Part shown: piece by piece, positions 1 to 5,869 of the stretch
Layout: the number at the start of each line of letters is the position of its first letter
Position numbering within the stretch: position 1 is the stretch's first letter
Assembly (NCBI GenBank): GCA_946480995.1
Contig: CAMLMF010000042.1
Location: 1-11,033 of the forward strand
Direction: 5' to 3'
Source: an uncultured Bdellovibrio sp.
Lineage (GTDB): Bacteria > Bdellovibrionota > Bdellovibrionia > Bdellovibrionales > Bdellovibrionaceae
Length of the DNA stretch: 11,033 nt
The notes under the pieces: generated by a model
Told to the model about the DNA's origin: nothing
What the model saw: only the letters and a program-made list of their open reading frames with translations
The model's database searches: none
Translations under genes and position numbers: made by a program

Positions 1-1
1 T

Positions 2-667
2 AATAGTGACCTGTCGGACAACCACGGGCACGGCACGCACGTTGCGGGAATCATCTTACAGAAGGCCAAATCAGCCCGCGTGAAGTTTATGATTTTAAAA
101 TACTATGATCCGGATAAGTCAGGTGATGAAAACTTGCTAAATACTGTCAAAGCCATTCGTTACGCAACGAAGATGAAGGCGGACATCATCAACTATTCAG
201 GTGGCGGAGACACAAGAAGCCCGCTGGAAGAAGCTGCGATTCGTGACGCACAAAAAAAGGGAATTCTTTTTGTTGCGGCGGCCGGTAATGAGGGGCGCAA
301 TACCGACCGCATCGGCTACTATCCAGCGGGCTATCGATTAAGTAATATTATTTCAGTGGCAGCCATGGATGCGCGCAAGCGACTTTTGGCGACAAGTAAT
401 TATGGTTCGCAGTCGGTCGACATCGTCGCCCCCGGCAATCATATCTTGTCGTCTTTGCCAGGAGGTCGTTACGGCTATATGACAGGGACGTCGCAAGCCA
501 CGGCGTGGGTCACTGGCTTGGTCGCTTCGGTGCTTACGAACTCGGCAAAAGTGTGGACACCCGAAGAAGTCAAAAACGTTTTAGAGAAAAACGCCATCAA
601 AGACAGCTTATTAAGCGATAAAATCCGCACGCAAGCGCGAATTTCAAGTCTGCAGGCGATGAACTAG
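2..667 (+). CDS. Subtilisin-like serine protease (S8 family), 3' part
   Basis: Secreted or periplasmic endopeptidase of the subtilase family, cut by the left window edge. The frame is open from base 2, so the GTG at 80 is not the true start. In the 221 visible residues, HGHGTHVAG (residues 8-16, bases 23-49) holds the catalytic His at residue 10. AAAGNEG (around residue 96) holds the oxyanion-hole Asn. TGTSQATAWVTG holds the nucleophile Ser at residue 164 (codon 491-493). The catalytic Asp and any signal peptide must lie upstream. The Ser motif departs from the usual GTSMATPHVAG: Pro-His is replaced by Ala-Trp. Nothing recognisable follows the protease fold; the protein stops about 57 residues after the Ser, so there is no extra C-terminal domain. 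A lipoprotein nuclease follows 45 bases downstream on the same strand. The family assignment is secure; substrate and exact localisation are unknown. Confidence 0.93.
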   Translation, partial: NSDLSDNHGHGTHVAGIILQKAKSARVKFMILKYYDPDKSGDENLLNTVKAIRYATKMKADIINYSGGGDTRSPLEEAAIRDAQKKGILFVAAAGNEGRNTDRIGYYPAGYRLSNIISVAAMDARKRLLATSNYGSQSVDIVAPGNHILSSLPGGRYGYMTGTSQATAWVTGLVASVLTNSAKVWTPEEVKNVLEKNAIKDSLLSDKIRTQARISSLQAMN

Positions 668-712
668 TGCGCTAAGATTGCCAAGACGAAGGGAACCTCT
701 TAGGCTTTACAT

Positions 713-1237
713 ATGAAGAAGCACATCCAGATATTCACAGGCCTTTTATTTTTAACTCTGCCCGCTTGCCTTGAAAACTCGCAAGCCAAAGACAGCGCGC
801 CGGCACCGGCCCCTGTCGCGGCAAGTCCAGCCTGTGCCCATGATGATAAAACTTTTCGCTGTGTCGAGGTTTTAAAAAATTATGATGGCGATACGATCAC
901 TGTGAACATCCCGAACGTTCCTGCTCTTATTGGTAAAAAGATTTCTGTGCGGGTCTTTGGCATCGATACTCCGGAAGTAAAAACCAAGAACCAATGCGAA
1001 AAGGAAGCGGGCCGTATGGCGCGCAATTTAGTTGCCAGCACCTTAAAGAATGCCAAGTCGGTAGAGCTGCATAACGTCCAACGCGACAAGTATTTCCGCA
1101 TCCTAGCTGATGTGATGGTCGACGGTCGATCGCTAAAGGACGTGCTTTTAAAGAACAATCTGGCCTATGCCTATGACGGTGGCACGAAACAGCACCCTGA
1201 TTGGTGTAAAAGTTTGCGCCAACCAGCCAGCAAGTAA
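713..1237 (+). CDS. Thermonuclease-fold (SNase-like) lipoprotein
   Basis: A 174-residue predicted exported nuclease. Residues 1-19 form a lipoprotein signal (Lys-Lys, hydrophobic stretch, lipobox LPAC with Cys19). An Ala/Pro-rich linker follows to about residue 40, then the SNase fold from about residue 50. The staphylococcal nuclease active site is conserved: NYDGDT (Asp60, Thr61), RVFGIDTPE (Arg80, Asp85, Thr86, Glu88) and DKYFR (Arg129), matching Asp21, Arg35, Asp40, Thr41, Glu43 and Arg87 of the model enzyme. By family knowledge it should cut DNA and/or RNA with calcium. Cys41, Cys50, Cys95 and Cys165 could form disulfides, fitting an extracytoplasmic protein. The ATG at 713 is supported by the signal peptide directly after it; only a weak AGG (702-704) precedes it. 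It lies between a protease and an HD phosphohydrolase (6-base gap), probably in one operon. Confidence 0.9.
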   Translation: MKKHIQIFTGLLFLTLPACLENSQAKDSAPAPAPVAASPACAHDDKTFRCVEVLKNYDGDTITVNIPNVPALIGKKISVRVFGIDTPEVKTKNQCEKEAGRMARNLVASTLKNAKSVELHNVQRDKYFRILADVMVDGRSLKDVLLKNNLAYAYDGGTKQHPDWCKSLRQPASK

Positions 1238-1243
1238 GTAATT

Positions 1244-1885
1244 ATGAATCAGTACCAAAACGAAACGTGGTTCAAAATTTTAAGCAGCAAGGCACAAGAG
1301 CTTTATCCTAACTCTGACCCTGCCCATGATTTTTTGCATGTTCAAAGAGTCGTACAAATGGCTTATCGGCTTTGCCAATTGGAAAACGCCAACTGGAATG
1401 TTGTGATGCCAGCAGCATTCCTTCATGACTTTATTAATGTTCCTAAGAACGATCCTCGCAGAAAGATCGCCTCACGGCTCTCTGCCGAGGCGGCCACAGA
1501 GTATCTTAAGTCTATCAATTATCCCTTAGAGTATCTTGCCGATGTCGAGCATGCCATTGAGGCCCATAGCTATAGCGCCAACAAACAGCCTAAAACACTC
1601 GAAGCAAAAATTCTGCAGGACGCTGACCGCTTAGACAGTCTAGGCGCCATAGGCGTCGCTCGACTGTTTGCCACTTCGACACTTATGACCCGGCCCTTTT
1701 ACAACGAACAAGATCCTTGGGCAAAATCCAGGGTTCTTGACGACAAGAGCTTTGCCATTGACCACTTTTATACGAAAATTTTGAAACTCGTTGATCTTCT
1801 TAATACGACAGCGGCCCAAGAAGAGGGCGCAAAGCGCCTAACTTTTGTAAAGACGTACCTAGAACAATTAAAACAAGAGATCTAA
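1244..1885 (+). CDS. HD-domain phosphohydrolase (YedJ-like)
   Basis: A 213-residue cytoplasmic protein with the metal-binding H...HD...D signature of the HD superfamily: His32 in HDFLHVQRV, His61-Asp62 in AAFLHDF, His103 and His108 in HAIEAHS, and Asp126/Asp128 in LQDADRLDSLGAIG. Length and motif spacing match the small stand-alone HD hydrolases typified by E. coli YedJ, which act on phosphate esters or nucleotides; the substrate here cannot be read from sequence. The DADRLD-LGAIG block is typical of this subgroup and unlike the (p)ppGpp enzymes, which are larger. No signal peptide or transmembrane span is visible. The ATG lies 6 bases after the nuclease stop, with no strong ribosome binding site, suggesting translational coupling. 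A role in handling nucleotides from nuclease action is possible but only inferred from position. Confidence 0.87.
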   Translation: MNQYQNETWFKILSSKAQELYPNSDPAHDFLHVQRVVQMAYRLCQLENANWNVVMPAAFLHDFINVPKNDPRRKIASRLSAEAATEYLKSINYPLEYLADVEHAIEAHSYSANKQPKTLEAKILQDADRLDSLGAIGVARLFATSTLMTRPFYNEQDPWAKSRVLDDKSFAIDHFYTKILKLVDLLNTTAAQEEGAKRLTFVKTYLEQLKQEI

Positions 1886-1933
1886 CGAATCCTCACTGGG
1901 AGGACCGCAAGTCACTGCAAGCGCGAAAGGAAT
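1886..1933. other. Convergent intergenic gap
   Basis: This 48-base gap separates the stop codons of the HD hydrolase (plus) and the MarR regulator (minus). I see only a weak 4-bp inverted repeat (CCTC/GAGG, about 1891-1903) and no U-rich tract, so no terminator can be supported. Confidence 0.5.
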
Positions 1934-2395
1934 TTAGATTTTCTCGGCAATTCCCGCACTGCTGACAAATTCCTTCATCAAGTTTGAAAGCGCCTGGATT
2001 TTTTCCGGAGGCATCTTTAAAAGTGAATCCGTCATTTGCTCTTGCACTGTGCGTGGAATTTCGTTGAGCTTCTGCTCACCTGCAATAGACAAAGAGACAA
2101 CGACACGTCGAGAGTCTTCTTGCGAAGTCGCGCGCAGAACAAGCCCTTGCTCTTCCAGTTTCTTGACCACGACCGACACCGAGCTTTGATGAGTCGTTGT
2201 ACGATCCGCAAGATCGTTGATGGAAAGTCCGGGCTCTTCTTTAAGCTTCTTTAAAACGAAAATTTGCGCCGCACTTAAGCCAAGTTCTTTTTCGAACTGA
2301 CTTGATGACACACGCAAAGCTTTAAAGATCTGACGAATGCAGTCCATCACTTCGCTAACTTCTGATCTGTATTTAGAAAACGAATCGTTATCCAT
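1934..2395 (-). CDS. MarR-family transcriptional regulator
   Basis: A 153-residue winged-helix DNA-binding protein. Helical dimerisation segments lie at both ends (about 5-35 and 115-148). The winged helix spans about residues 42-105: the helix-turn-helix runs through LSINDLADRT and the recognition helix HQSSVSVVVKKLEEQGLV (68-85), and the wing has the typical DSRRVVVSLS. MarR proteins act as dimers, usually repressing their own gene or a neighbour and released by small ligands. The longest frame starts at TTG (2419), but I prefer the ATG at 2395: it gives a normal MarR N-terminus and a leader of about 33 bases from the predicted promoter. No Shine-Dalgarno is evident for either start; the bases before the ATG are A-rich. 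The nearest targets are its own promoter and, less likely, the genes to its right, which are transcribed toward it. No ligand can be predicted. Confidence 0.92.
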   Translation of the reverse strand: MDNDSFSKYRSEVSEVMDCIRQIFKALRVSSSQFEKELGLSAAQIFVLKKLKEEPGLSINDLADRTTTHQSSVSVVVKKLEEQGLVLRATSQEDSRRVVVSLSIAGEQKLNEIPRTVQEQMTDSLLKMPPEKIQALSNLMKEFVSSAGIAEKI

Positions 2396-2434
2396 GTTTT
2401 TATTTAGAACGATCCTCAAAAAACAAGCAACAGG

Positions 2435-2462
2435 ATTATATATGCGCTCTCATACATGACCA
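2435..2462 (-). promoter_or_regulatory. Predicted sigma70-type promoter of the MarR gene
   Basis: Read on the minus strand, a perfect TATAAT (2440-2435) is preceded by a 16-base spacer and TGGTCA (2462-2457), a half match to TTGACA. Transcription would start near 2428, about 33 bases before the ATG at 2395. The -35 element touches a 12-bp palindrome, which suits repressor control. Position and the perfect -10 are the support; no experiment is implied. Confidence 0.6.
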
Positions 2463-2472
2463 TTCGCGAATG
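2461..2472. promoter_or_regulatory. Candidate MarR operator (12-bp perfect palindrome)
   Basis: CATTCGCGAATG is a perfect dyad, flanked by direct copies of ATGACC (2456-2461 and 2470-2475). It begins inside the predicted -35 hexamer of the MarR gene, where a bound dimer would block RNA polymerase. MarR proteins usually bind 16-20 bp imperfect palindromes next to their own promoters, so autoregulation is the natural reading. The assignment is inferred from position and symmetry. Confidence 0.5.
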
Positions 2473-2500
2473 ACCGAAAAAAATTTATTTTGATTTTTTC

Positions 2501-2544
2501 AAAAAAAAATTAACCGCTAAAGTGATGTCACTTTGACATCACTT
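2501..2544 (-). terminator. Hairpin plus T tract at the end of the pseudouridine synthase gene
   Basis: On the minus strand, arms AAGTGATGTCA (2544-2534) and TGACATCACTT (2530-2520) pair perfectly over 11 bp around a 3-base loop. The stem lies inside the last codons of the gene, ending directly before the TAG stop (2519-2517). A run of nine T follows after ten bases (2509-2501). Intrinsic terminators normally have the T run right after the stem, so this is atypical. It would separate rlmE-rluA transcription from the MarR promoter just downstream. Confidence 0.5.
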
Positions 2545-3197
2545 GCAAGACCAAAGCGTGCTCTTTCTGGAGCCTGAGAAAAATCAATTGCATACGAACG
2601 TAATGCGATGGCGTTGTCTTGCCATGCCTTTTTTGAACCATAAAGTGCGTCGCCAACGATAGGGAATCCATGGCGACTTAATTCAAATCGCAGTTGATGA
2701 GGACGTCCTGTCACGGGTTGTAAGTCCCACATCAACAGACCTTCCGCATTACACCCTAAGTACTCTGCCAAAGTAAGACTGTCCTTCCCTTGAGGACTTT
2801 CAAAGGAGCGTCTTTTCCCTCGAAGAATGCGTGATTTCCATGCAAATTTTTTCCCAATTTCAAGATCAATTTTTTCTCGTGAATTTTGAATTTGCGCTGG
2901 AATGTGCGCAAAATCCTGCGCTGTTGTCAGGGCCCGATAAGTTTTTTGTACAAGTTTTTTTTCAAACCACGCATTGGCGGCACGATGGGCTTCGACGGTT
3001 TTTGCGTACATCACCAAACCTGAAACTTCGAAGTCTAAACGGTGCACGGGATAGATTTGTGTCTTTAAAGAATCCTGCAATTCAGTGCCTAAACAACACC
3101 GCTCATCCTTGTCTTCAAAACGACTTGGTGTCGAAAGCACACCACTTTCTTTGTCACAAATGACGAAAAAATCATTCTGAAAAATAATGCGGATCAT
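2517..3197 (-). CDS. RluA-family RNA pseudouridine synthase
   Basis: A 226-residue cytoplasmic enzyme that converts specific uridines in rRNA or tRNA to pseudouridine. The catalytic Asp55 lies in the hallmark HRLDFEVSGLVMYAKT block (52-67). The conserved Tyr lies in KTYRAL (85-90), and the C-terminal TGRPHQLR (163-170) and VGDALYGS (181-188) motifs are intact. There is no N-terminal S4 RNA-binding domain: the fold begins immediately, as in the short TruC/RluA-like members, so the site modified cannot be named. Its ATG overlaps the stop of rlmE as ATGA (3197-3194), and no independent ribosome binding site is visible, so translation is probably coupled. The last eight codons form one side and the loop of a strong hairpin, described separately. 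Confidence 0.93.
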   Translation of the reverse strand: MIRIIFQNDFFVICDKESGVLSTPSRFEDKDERCCLGTELQDSLKTQIYPVHRLDFEVSGLVMYAKTVEAHRAANAWFEKKLVQKTYRALTTAQDFAHIPAQIQNSREKIDLEIGKKFAWKSRILRGKRRSFESPQGKDSLTLAEYLGCNAEGLLMWDLQPVTGRPHQLRFELSRHGFPIVGDALYGSKKAWQDNAIALRSYAIDFSQAPERARFGLASDVKVTSL

Positions 3198-3784
3198 TTT
3201 TTATTTATGCCCACAAGGAAGATTTCTTTTGAAATTTTTCTAGTCGAGTCGGGCTTGACGGCCTCGCATTTATGGAAAGACTTCTTAATTTCTTCGCGCA
3301 ACTTCGCGAAGTCATCACTGTGAAAGAGCTTACAAACAAAATGTCCTTCTTTTTTCAAGAATCGACGAGCCACATCCAACGCCAGTTCGCACAGCTCCAT
3401 TGAGCGCGCCTGATCAGTCCCACGAATGCCCGTGGTCTTTGGTGCCATATCTGACATCACGATATCAAAGGGCGGGACAAAGCCATGCTCTTTAAAAATT
3501 TCCTCTAAGTTTAAGTCACGCAAGTCGGCCTGAATAAAGACGGCGTTATTCATCTTAACGTTGACCGGGCTTAGATCCACCCCCAGCACACGTCCCTTAT
3601 CGCCCACTTTCTTCGAAGCGTACTGCGACCACGACCCTGGCGATGCGCCTAGATCCAAAACGATCTGGTTGGGTTTAAAGATTTTGAATTTCTGGTCGAT
3701 TTCTTCAAGTTTAAAGACCGAGCGCGCCGCAAAGTTTTCCTGTTTGGCTTTTCGAAAATAGTGATCACGAGGATTGTAAGTCAT
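3194..3784 (-). CDS. rlmE: 23S rRNA (uridine-2'-O)-methyltransferase RlmE (FtsJ/RrmJ)
   Basis: A 196-residue SAM-dependent enzyme of the FtsJ/RrmJ family, known to methylate the 2'-O of U2552 in the 23S rRNA A-loop late in 50S assembly. The K-D-K-E catalytic tetrad is visible: Lys25 (RSVFKLEEID), Asp112 (SDMAP), Lys152 (CKLFHSDD) and Glu187 (KEIFLVG). The SAM-binding loop is LDLGASPGSWSQ (43-54), and GVDLSP (68-73) marks the end of the second strand. The N-terminal YFRKAKQENFAARS segment is typical of bacterial RlmE. Length is close to the roughly 209 residues of the E. coli protein. It is the first gene of a two-gene unit with the RluA-family synthase. I see no clear Shine-Dalgarno before the ATG. 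The gene is divergent from a small membrane-protein gene across a 105-base gap. Confidence 0.95.
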   Translation of the reverse strand: MTYNPRDHYFRKAKQENFAARSVFKLEEIDQKFKIFKPNQIVLDLGASPGSWSQYASKKVGDKGRVLGVDLSPVNVKMNNAVFIQADLRDLNLEEIFKEHGFVPPFDIVMSDMAPKTTGIRGTDQARSMELCELALDVARRFLKKEGHFVCKLFHSDDFAKLREEIKKSFHKCEAVKPDSTRKISKEIFLVGINKK

Positions 3785-3831
3785 ATCACAGGGTTATCTA
3801 GGCAACAGACGACAAAGTCCATCACTTCTTT

Positions 3832-3885
3832 TTGCATTCCCATTTGCTTCTAAATATACTAAAAAAGATTCATTCTTTAAGGGAG
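3832..3885 (+). promoter_or_regulatory. Predicted promoter and ribosome binding site of the 63-residue membrane protein
   Basis: TTGCAT (3832-3837), a 17-base spacer and TATACT (3855-3860) make a good sigma70-like promoter. GGGAG (3881-3885) lies four bases before the GTG at 3890 and decides that start. The divergent rlmE promoter should lie in the same gap, but I cannot place it with confidence. Confidence 0.6.
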
Positions 3886-3889
3886 TTTT

Positions 3890-4081
3890 GTGAGCCTCAT
3901 TGCATCCATGACCATCTTTTTTATCGTTGTGACCATGATCTTTATCGCGATCGCGGTGTTTTTACCGGAATGGATGGGGATCACCGGCAAAAAAGCCAAA
4001 AAGATCATTGAGGAGCAACAGGAAAAACCCCTCACTCCCCCGAACACTTCTGAACCATCAGACACTTCAGATAAGAACTAA
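3890..4081 (+). CDS. Small single-span membrane protein, unknown function
   Basis: A 63-residue protein with a GTG start, supported by a close GGGAG ribosome binding site and an upstream promoter. Residues 3-25 form one long hydrophobic segment (rich in Ile, Phe, Val and Met). A short basic amphipathic stretch, KKAKKIIEEQQEK (34-46), and a polar Pro/Ser/Thr-rich tail follow. The positive charges after the span suggest that the C-terminus is cytoplasmic. No known family is recognised. Its stop codon overlaps that of the MFS transporter gene, tail to tail over four bases (4078-4081). The organised promoter, ribosome site and charge pattern argue for a real gene despite its size; the antisense frame here is less credible. 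Confidence 0.72.
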   Translation: MSLIASMTIFFIVVTMIFIAIAVFLPEWMGITGKKAKKIIEEQQEKPLTPPNTSEPSDTSDKN

Positions 4082-5343
4082 GGCGCCTGCGGGCGTGCTG
4101 GTTCCTTCACAAGCGCAAGCAATGCGCCTCCAGAGACGAATAAAATCAACAGTCCCAACATCCCCCAGCGCGAACTGCCGGTCACAGTGACGCCCACCGC
4201 GACCACTACGGGGCCCAAAATTGAAGCAAAACGACCGACCAGGTTGAATAAACCAAAGTACTCGCCACTTTCTTCTTTACGAATCATTCGGCCAAACAAA
4301 GAACGACTGAGAGACTGTACGCCACCCTGGAACATTCCAAGAACCATCGCAAGCACATAGAAGTGCCAAGCCTGAGTCATGCCTGTTGATAAGATAACGG
4401 TCACAGAGTACATCACTATGCACGCCAAGATTGGCAACTTGGTTCCCCAACGTCGGGTCACAACACCGAAATAATAAGCACATGGGAATCCGATAAACTG
4501 GGTGATTAATAAGGCTGCAATCAAATCCTTTGCTTCAAATCCGATCGACAAACCGTAATCCACGGCCATCGTCATCACCGTGTAGACACCGTCGATATAA
4601 AGCCAGTACGAGATCATAAAAATTAAAAGATTCTTCTCATGCATCAACTTTTTCAAAGTTCGCATTAAAGTGCGCACACTGTGCAAGGTCAGGCGCCAGA
4701 TGTTGTCTCTATTGACGACAACATTGGGTTCAGGAACGTTGCGCGCTAAAGGCAATGAGAAAAGAGTCCACCACACGGCCACTGTCAGAAATGAAATTTG
4801 AATAGCCGTCGGGGCATCAGGAATTCCAAACTTCTGCGGAAACAAATACATCAAAACGTTCACCAAAAATAAAATACCACCACCAAGATATCCCATGGAG
4901 TACCCCAACGAAGACGCATAATCCATTTGATGAGGCTCTGCCACATACGGCAAAAGAGAATCGTAAAAAACGCTGCTGGCATTAAACGCCATCATCGCAA
5001 TACCATAAGCCCACATCGCGCTGACCCAGTCTCCGGCCGGTATGAAGCCCATCCAGGCACAAGAAATCACGCCCACCGCTGTGAACAAAAGACAGAACAA
5101 TTTTTTAAAACCTTTTAGGTCAGCGACAACACCCAAAGTAGGACTTAATAAAGCAATCGCCAAACTTGAAACGGCAATGGCCGTCCCCAGGCGTGCGGTT
5201 GTTACGATGGCATCAGCCCCATCACTCCAGAATTTTTTAAAGAAGATTGGAAAGAAACCTGCCATAACGGTTGTTGAATAGGCACTATTTGCCCAATCGT
5301 ATAAAGCCCAACTAAAAATTTGCTTCTTTTGCGCGCGCTCCAT
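4078..5343 (-). CDS. UMF1/Atg22-like MFS transporter
   Basis: A 421-residue inner-membrane transporter of the major facilitator superfamily with about 11-12 hydrophobic spans. The N-terminal SWALYDWANSAYSTTV (11-26) is the hallmark of the UMF1 group, related to yeast vacuolar Atg22. GVVADLKGFKK (71-81) matches MFS motif A between spans 2 and 3. A polar central loop separates the two six-helix halves. The bacterial substrates of this group are mostly unknown; amino-acid efflux is known for Atg22. The longest frame begins at TTG (5391), but I chose the ATG at 5343. It is preceded by CGGGGG, gives the usual start (MERAQKKQIFSWALYDW), and the 16 extra codons cover a small hairpin between genes. 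The 81-residue membrane-protein gene lies 48 bases upstream, probably in the same transcript. Confidence 0.9.
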   Translation of the reverse strand: MERAQKKQIFSWALYDWANSAYSTTVMAGFFPIFFKKFWSDGADAIVTTARLGTAIAVSSLAIALLSPTLGVVADLKGFKKLFCLLFTAVGVISCAWMGFIPAGDWVSAMWAYGIAMMAFNASSVFYDSLLPYVAEPHQMDYASSLGYSMGYLGGGILFLVNVLMYLFPQKFGIPDAPTAIQISFLTVAVWWTLFSLPLARNVPEPNVVVNRDNIWRLTLHSVRTLMRTLKKLMHEKNLLIFMISYWLYIDGVYTVMTMAVDYGLSIGFEAKDLIAALLITQFIGFPCAYYFGVVTRRWGTKLPILACIVMYSVTVILSTGMTQAWHFYVLAMVLGMFQGGVQSLSRSLFGRMIRKEESGEYFGLFNLVGRFASILGPVVVAVGVTVTGSSRWGMLGLLILFVSGGALLALVKEPARPQAP

Positions 5344-5354
5344 GTTGCCCCCGT

Positions 5355-5369
5355 ATCTGTAAAACAGAT
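5355..5369 (-). other. Small hairpin between two membrane-protein genes
   Basis: Arms ATCTGT and ACAGAT pair over six bases around a three-base loop. On the minus-strand transcript the stem sits about six bases before the G-rich ribosome site of the MFS gene. It could affect RNA stability or translation, but it is short and could be chance. Confidence 0.3.
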
Positions 5370-5391
5370 CACGGAAGCTAGAGCAATTCAA

Positions 5392-5637
5392 TTATTTCTG
5401 CGCGGGTTCAACCATCATGACACGCTCGTGCGAGCGGCTATCGGACTTAAATTCTTGGTAAAGACAGAACGCACCTAAAATCGTAAAGGCAATCCCGATA
5501 CCGAGATAAATCAACACACTTTTTCTGTCTTGCTTGAAGAGATAATAACAAAGACCTATCAGTATTAAGATCGGCCCGACCACCACTGTTGATGCCAGCA
5601 GCTGCCGAAGCGCGAACGCCCCTAGCTCAAAACTCAT
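5392..5637 (-). CDS. Small two-span membrane protein, unknown function
   Basis: An 81-residue protein with two hydrophobic segments (about 13-34 and 41-61), joined by a short positively charged loop, KQDRKS (35-40). A polar, charged C-terminal tail follows. The charge pattern suggests a cytoplasmic loop with both ends on the outer face, although the tail charges make this uncertain. The longest frame starts at TTG (5655). I prefer the ATG at 5637 because AGGTGGGG lies directly upstream with proper spacing. No family is recognised. The same-strand MFS gene starts 48 bases downstream, so it may be a helper or regulator of that transporter, which is inference from position only. Confidence 0.7.
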   Translation of the reverse strand: MSFELGAFALRQLLASTVVVGPILILIGLCYYLFKQDRKSVLIYLGIGIAFTILGAFCLYQEFKSDSRSHERVMMVEPAQK

Positions 5638-5869
5638 AACCCCACCTACGTTCAATATTTTGGTTATCGTCTATCTAACTTTTCGGTGAGCTTTGACCCC
5701 AGCTAAAGAGAAACATTAAATTATTCACACGTTGCGGAGCGAATTTAATCTATCTTGGTCATCTTGAGAAAAACAACGTGTTGTTTTTAGATTCGAGACG
5801 TTCACATAGGGAAAAATCTCAGGAACGGACGATCTCATTGTAAGAATCGAAATACGCTCAGAACTCGCT
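5638..5869. other. Intergenic region with inverted repeats, no gene seen
   Basis: These 232 bases lie between the alpha/beta hydrolase stop and the 81-residue gene, both minus strand. They should hold the end of the ABC-F/hydrolase transcript and the promoter of the membrane-protein pair. Two symmetrical elements are visible: the near-continuous palindrome at 5769-5788, and 8-bp arms ATTAAATT (5715-5722) and AATTTAAT (5742-5749) around a 19-base spacer. I cannot place a convincing promoter and see no credible reading frame. Confidence 0.55.
5769..5788. terminator. Possible bidirectional terminator (20-base palindrome)
   Basis: Arms AAAAACAAC (5769-5777) and GTTGTTTTT (5780-5788) are perfect inverted repeats separated by GT. 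In either direction the stem ends in a T5 run, as in A/U-flanked bidirectional terminators. It lies about 80 bases after the hydrolase stop on the minus strand. The stem is AT-rich, with few GC pairs, so termination would be weak. A regulator site is the alternative. Confidence 0.4.

Noticed and set aside
2396..2419. TTG-initiated N-terminal extension of the MarR protein
   Set aside because: There is no ribosome site for the TTG, and the extra eight residues are atypical; the internal ATG gives a standard N-terminus.
4081..4096. AGGCGCCT palindrome and small GC stem at the end of the MFS gene
   Set aside because: It is a four-to-five-bp stem inside coding sequence with no T run on either strand, so it is too weak to call a terminator.
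5344..5391. TTG-initiated 16-residue extension of the MFS transporter
   Set aside because: The family-typical N-terminus begins at the ATG at 5343 with a G-rich ribosome site. The extension covers an intergenic hairpin and is polar.
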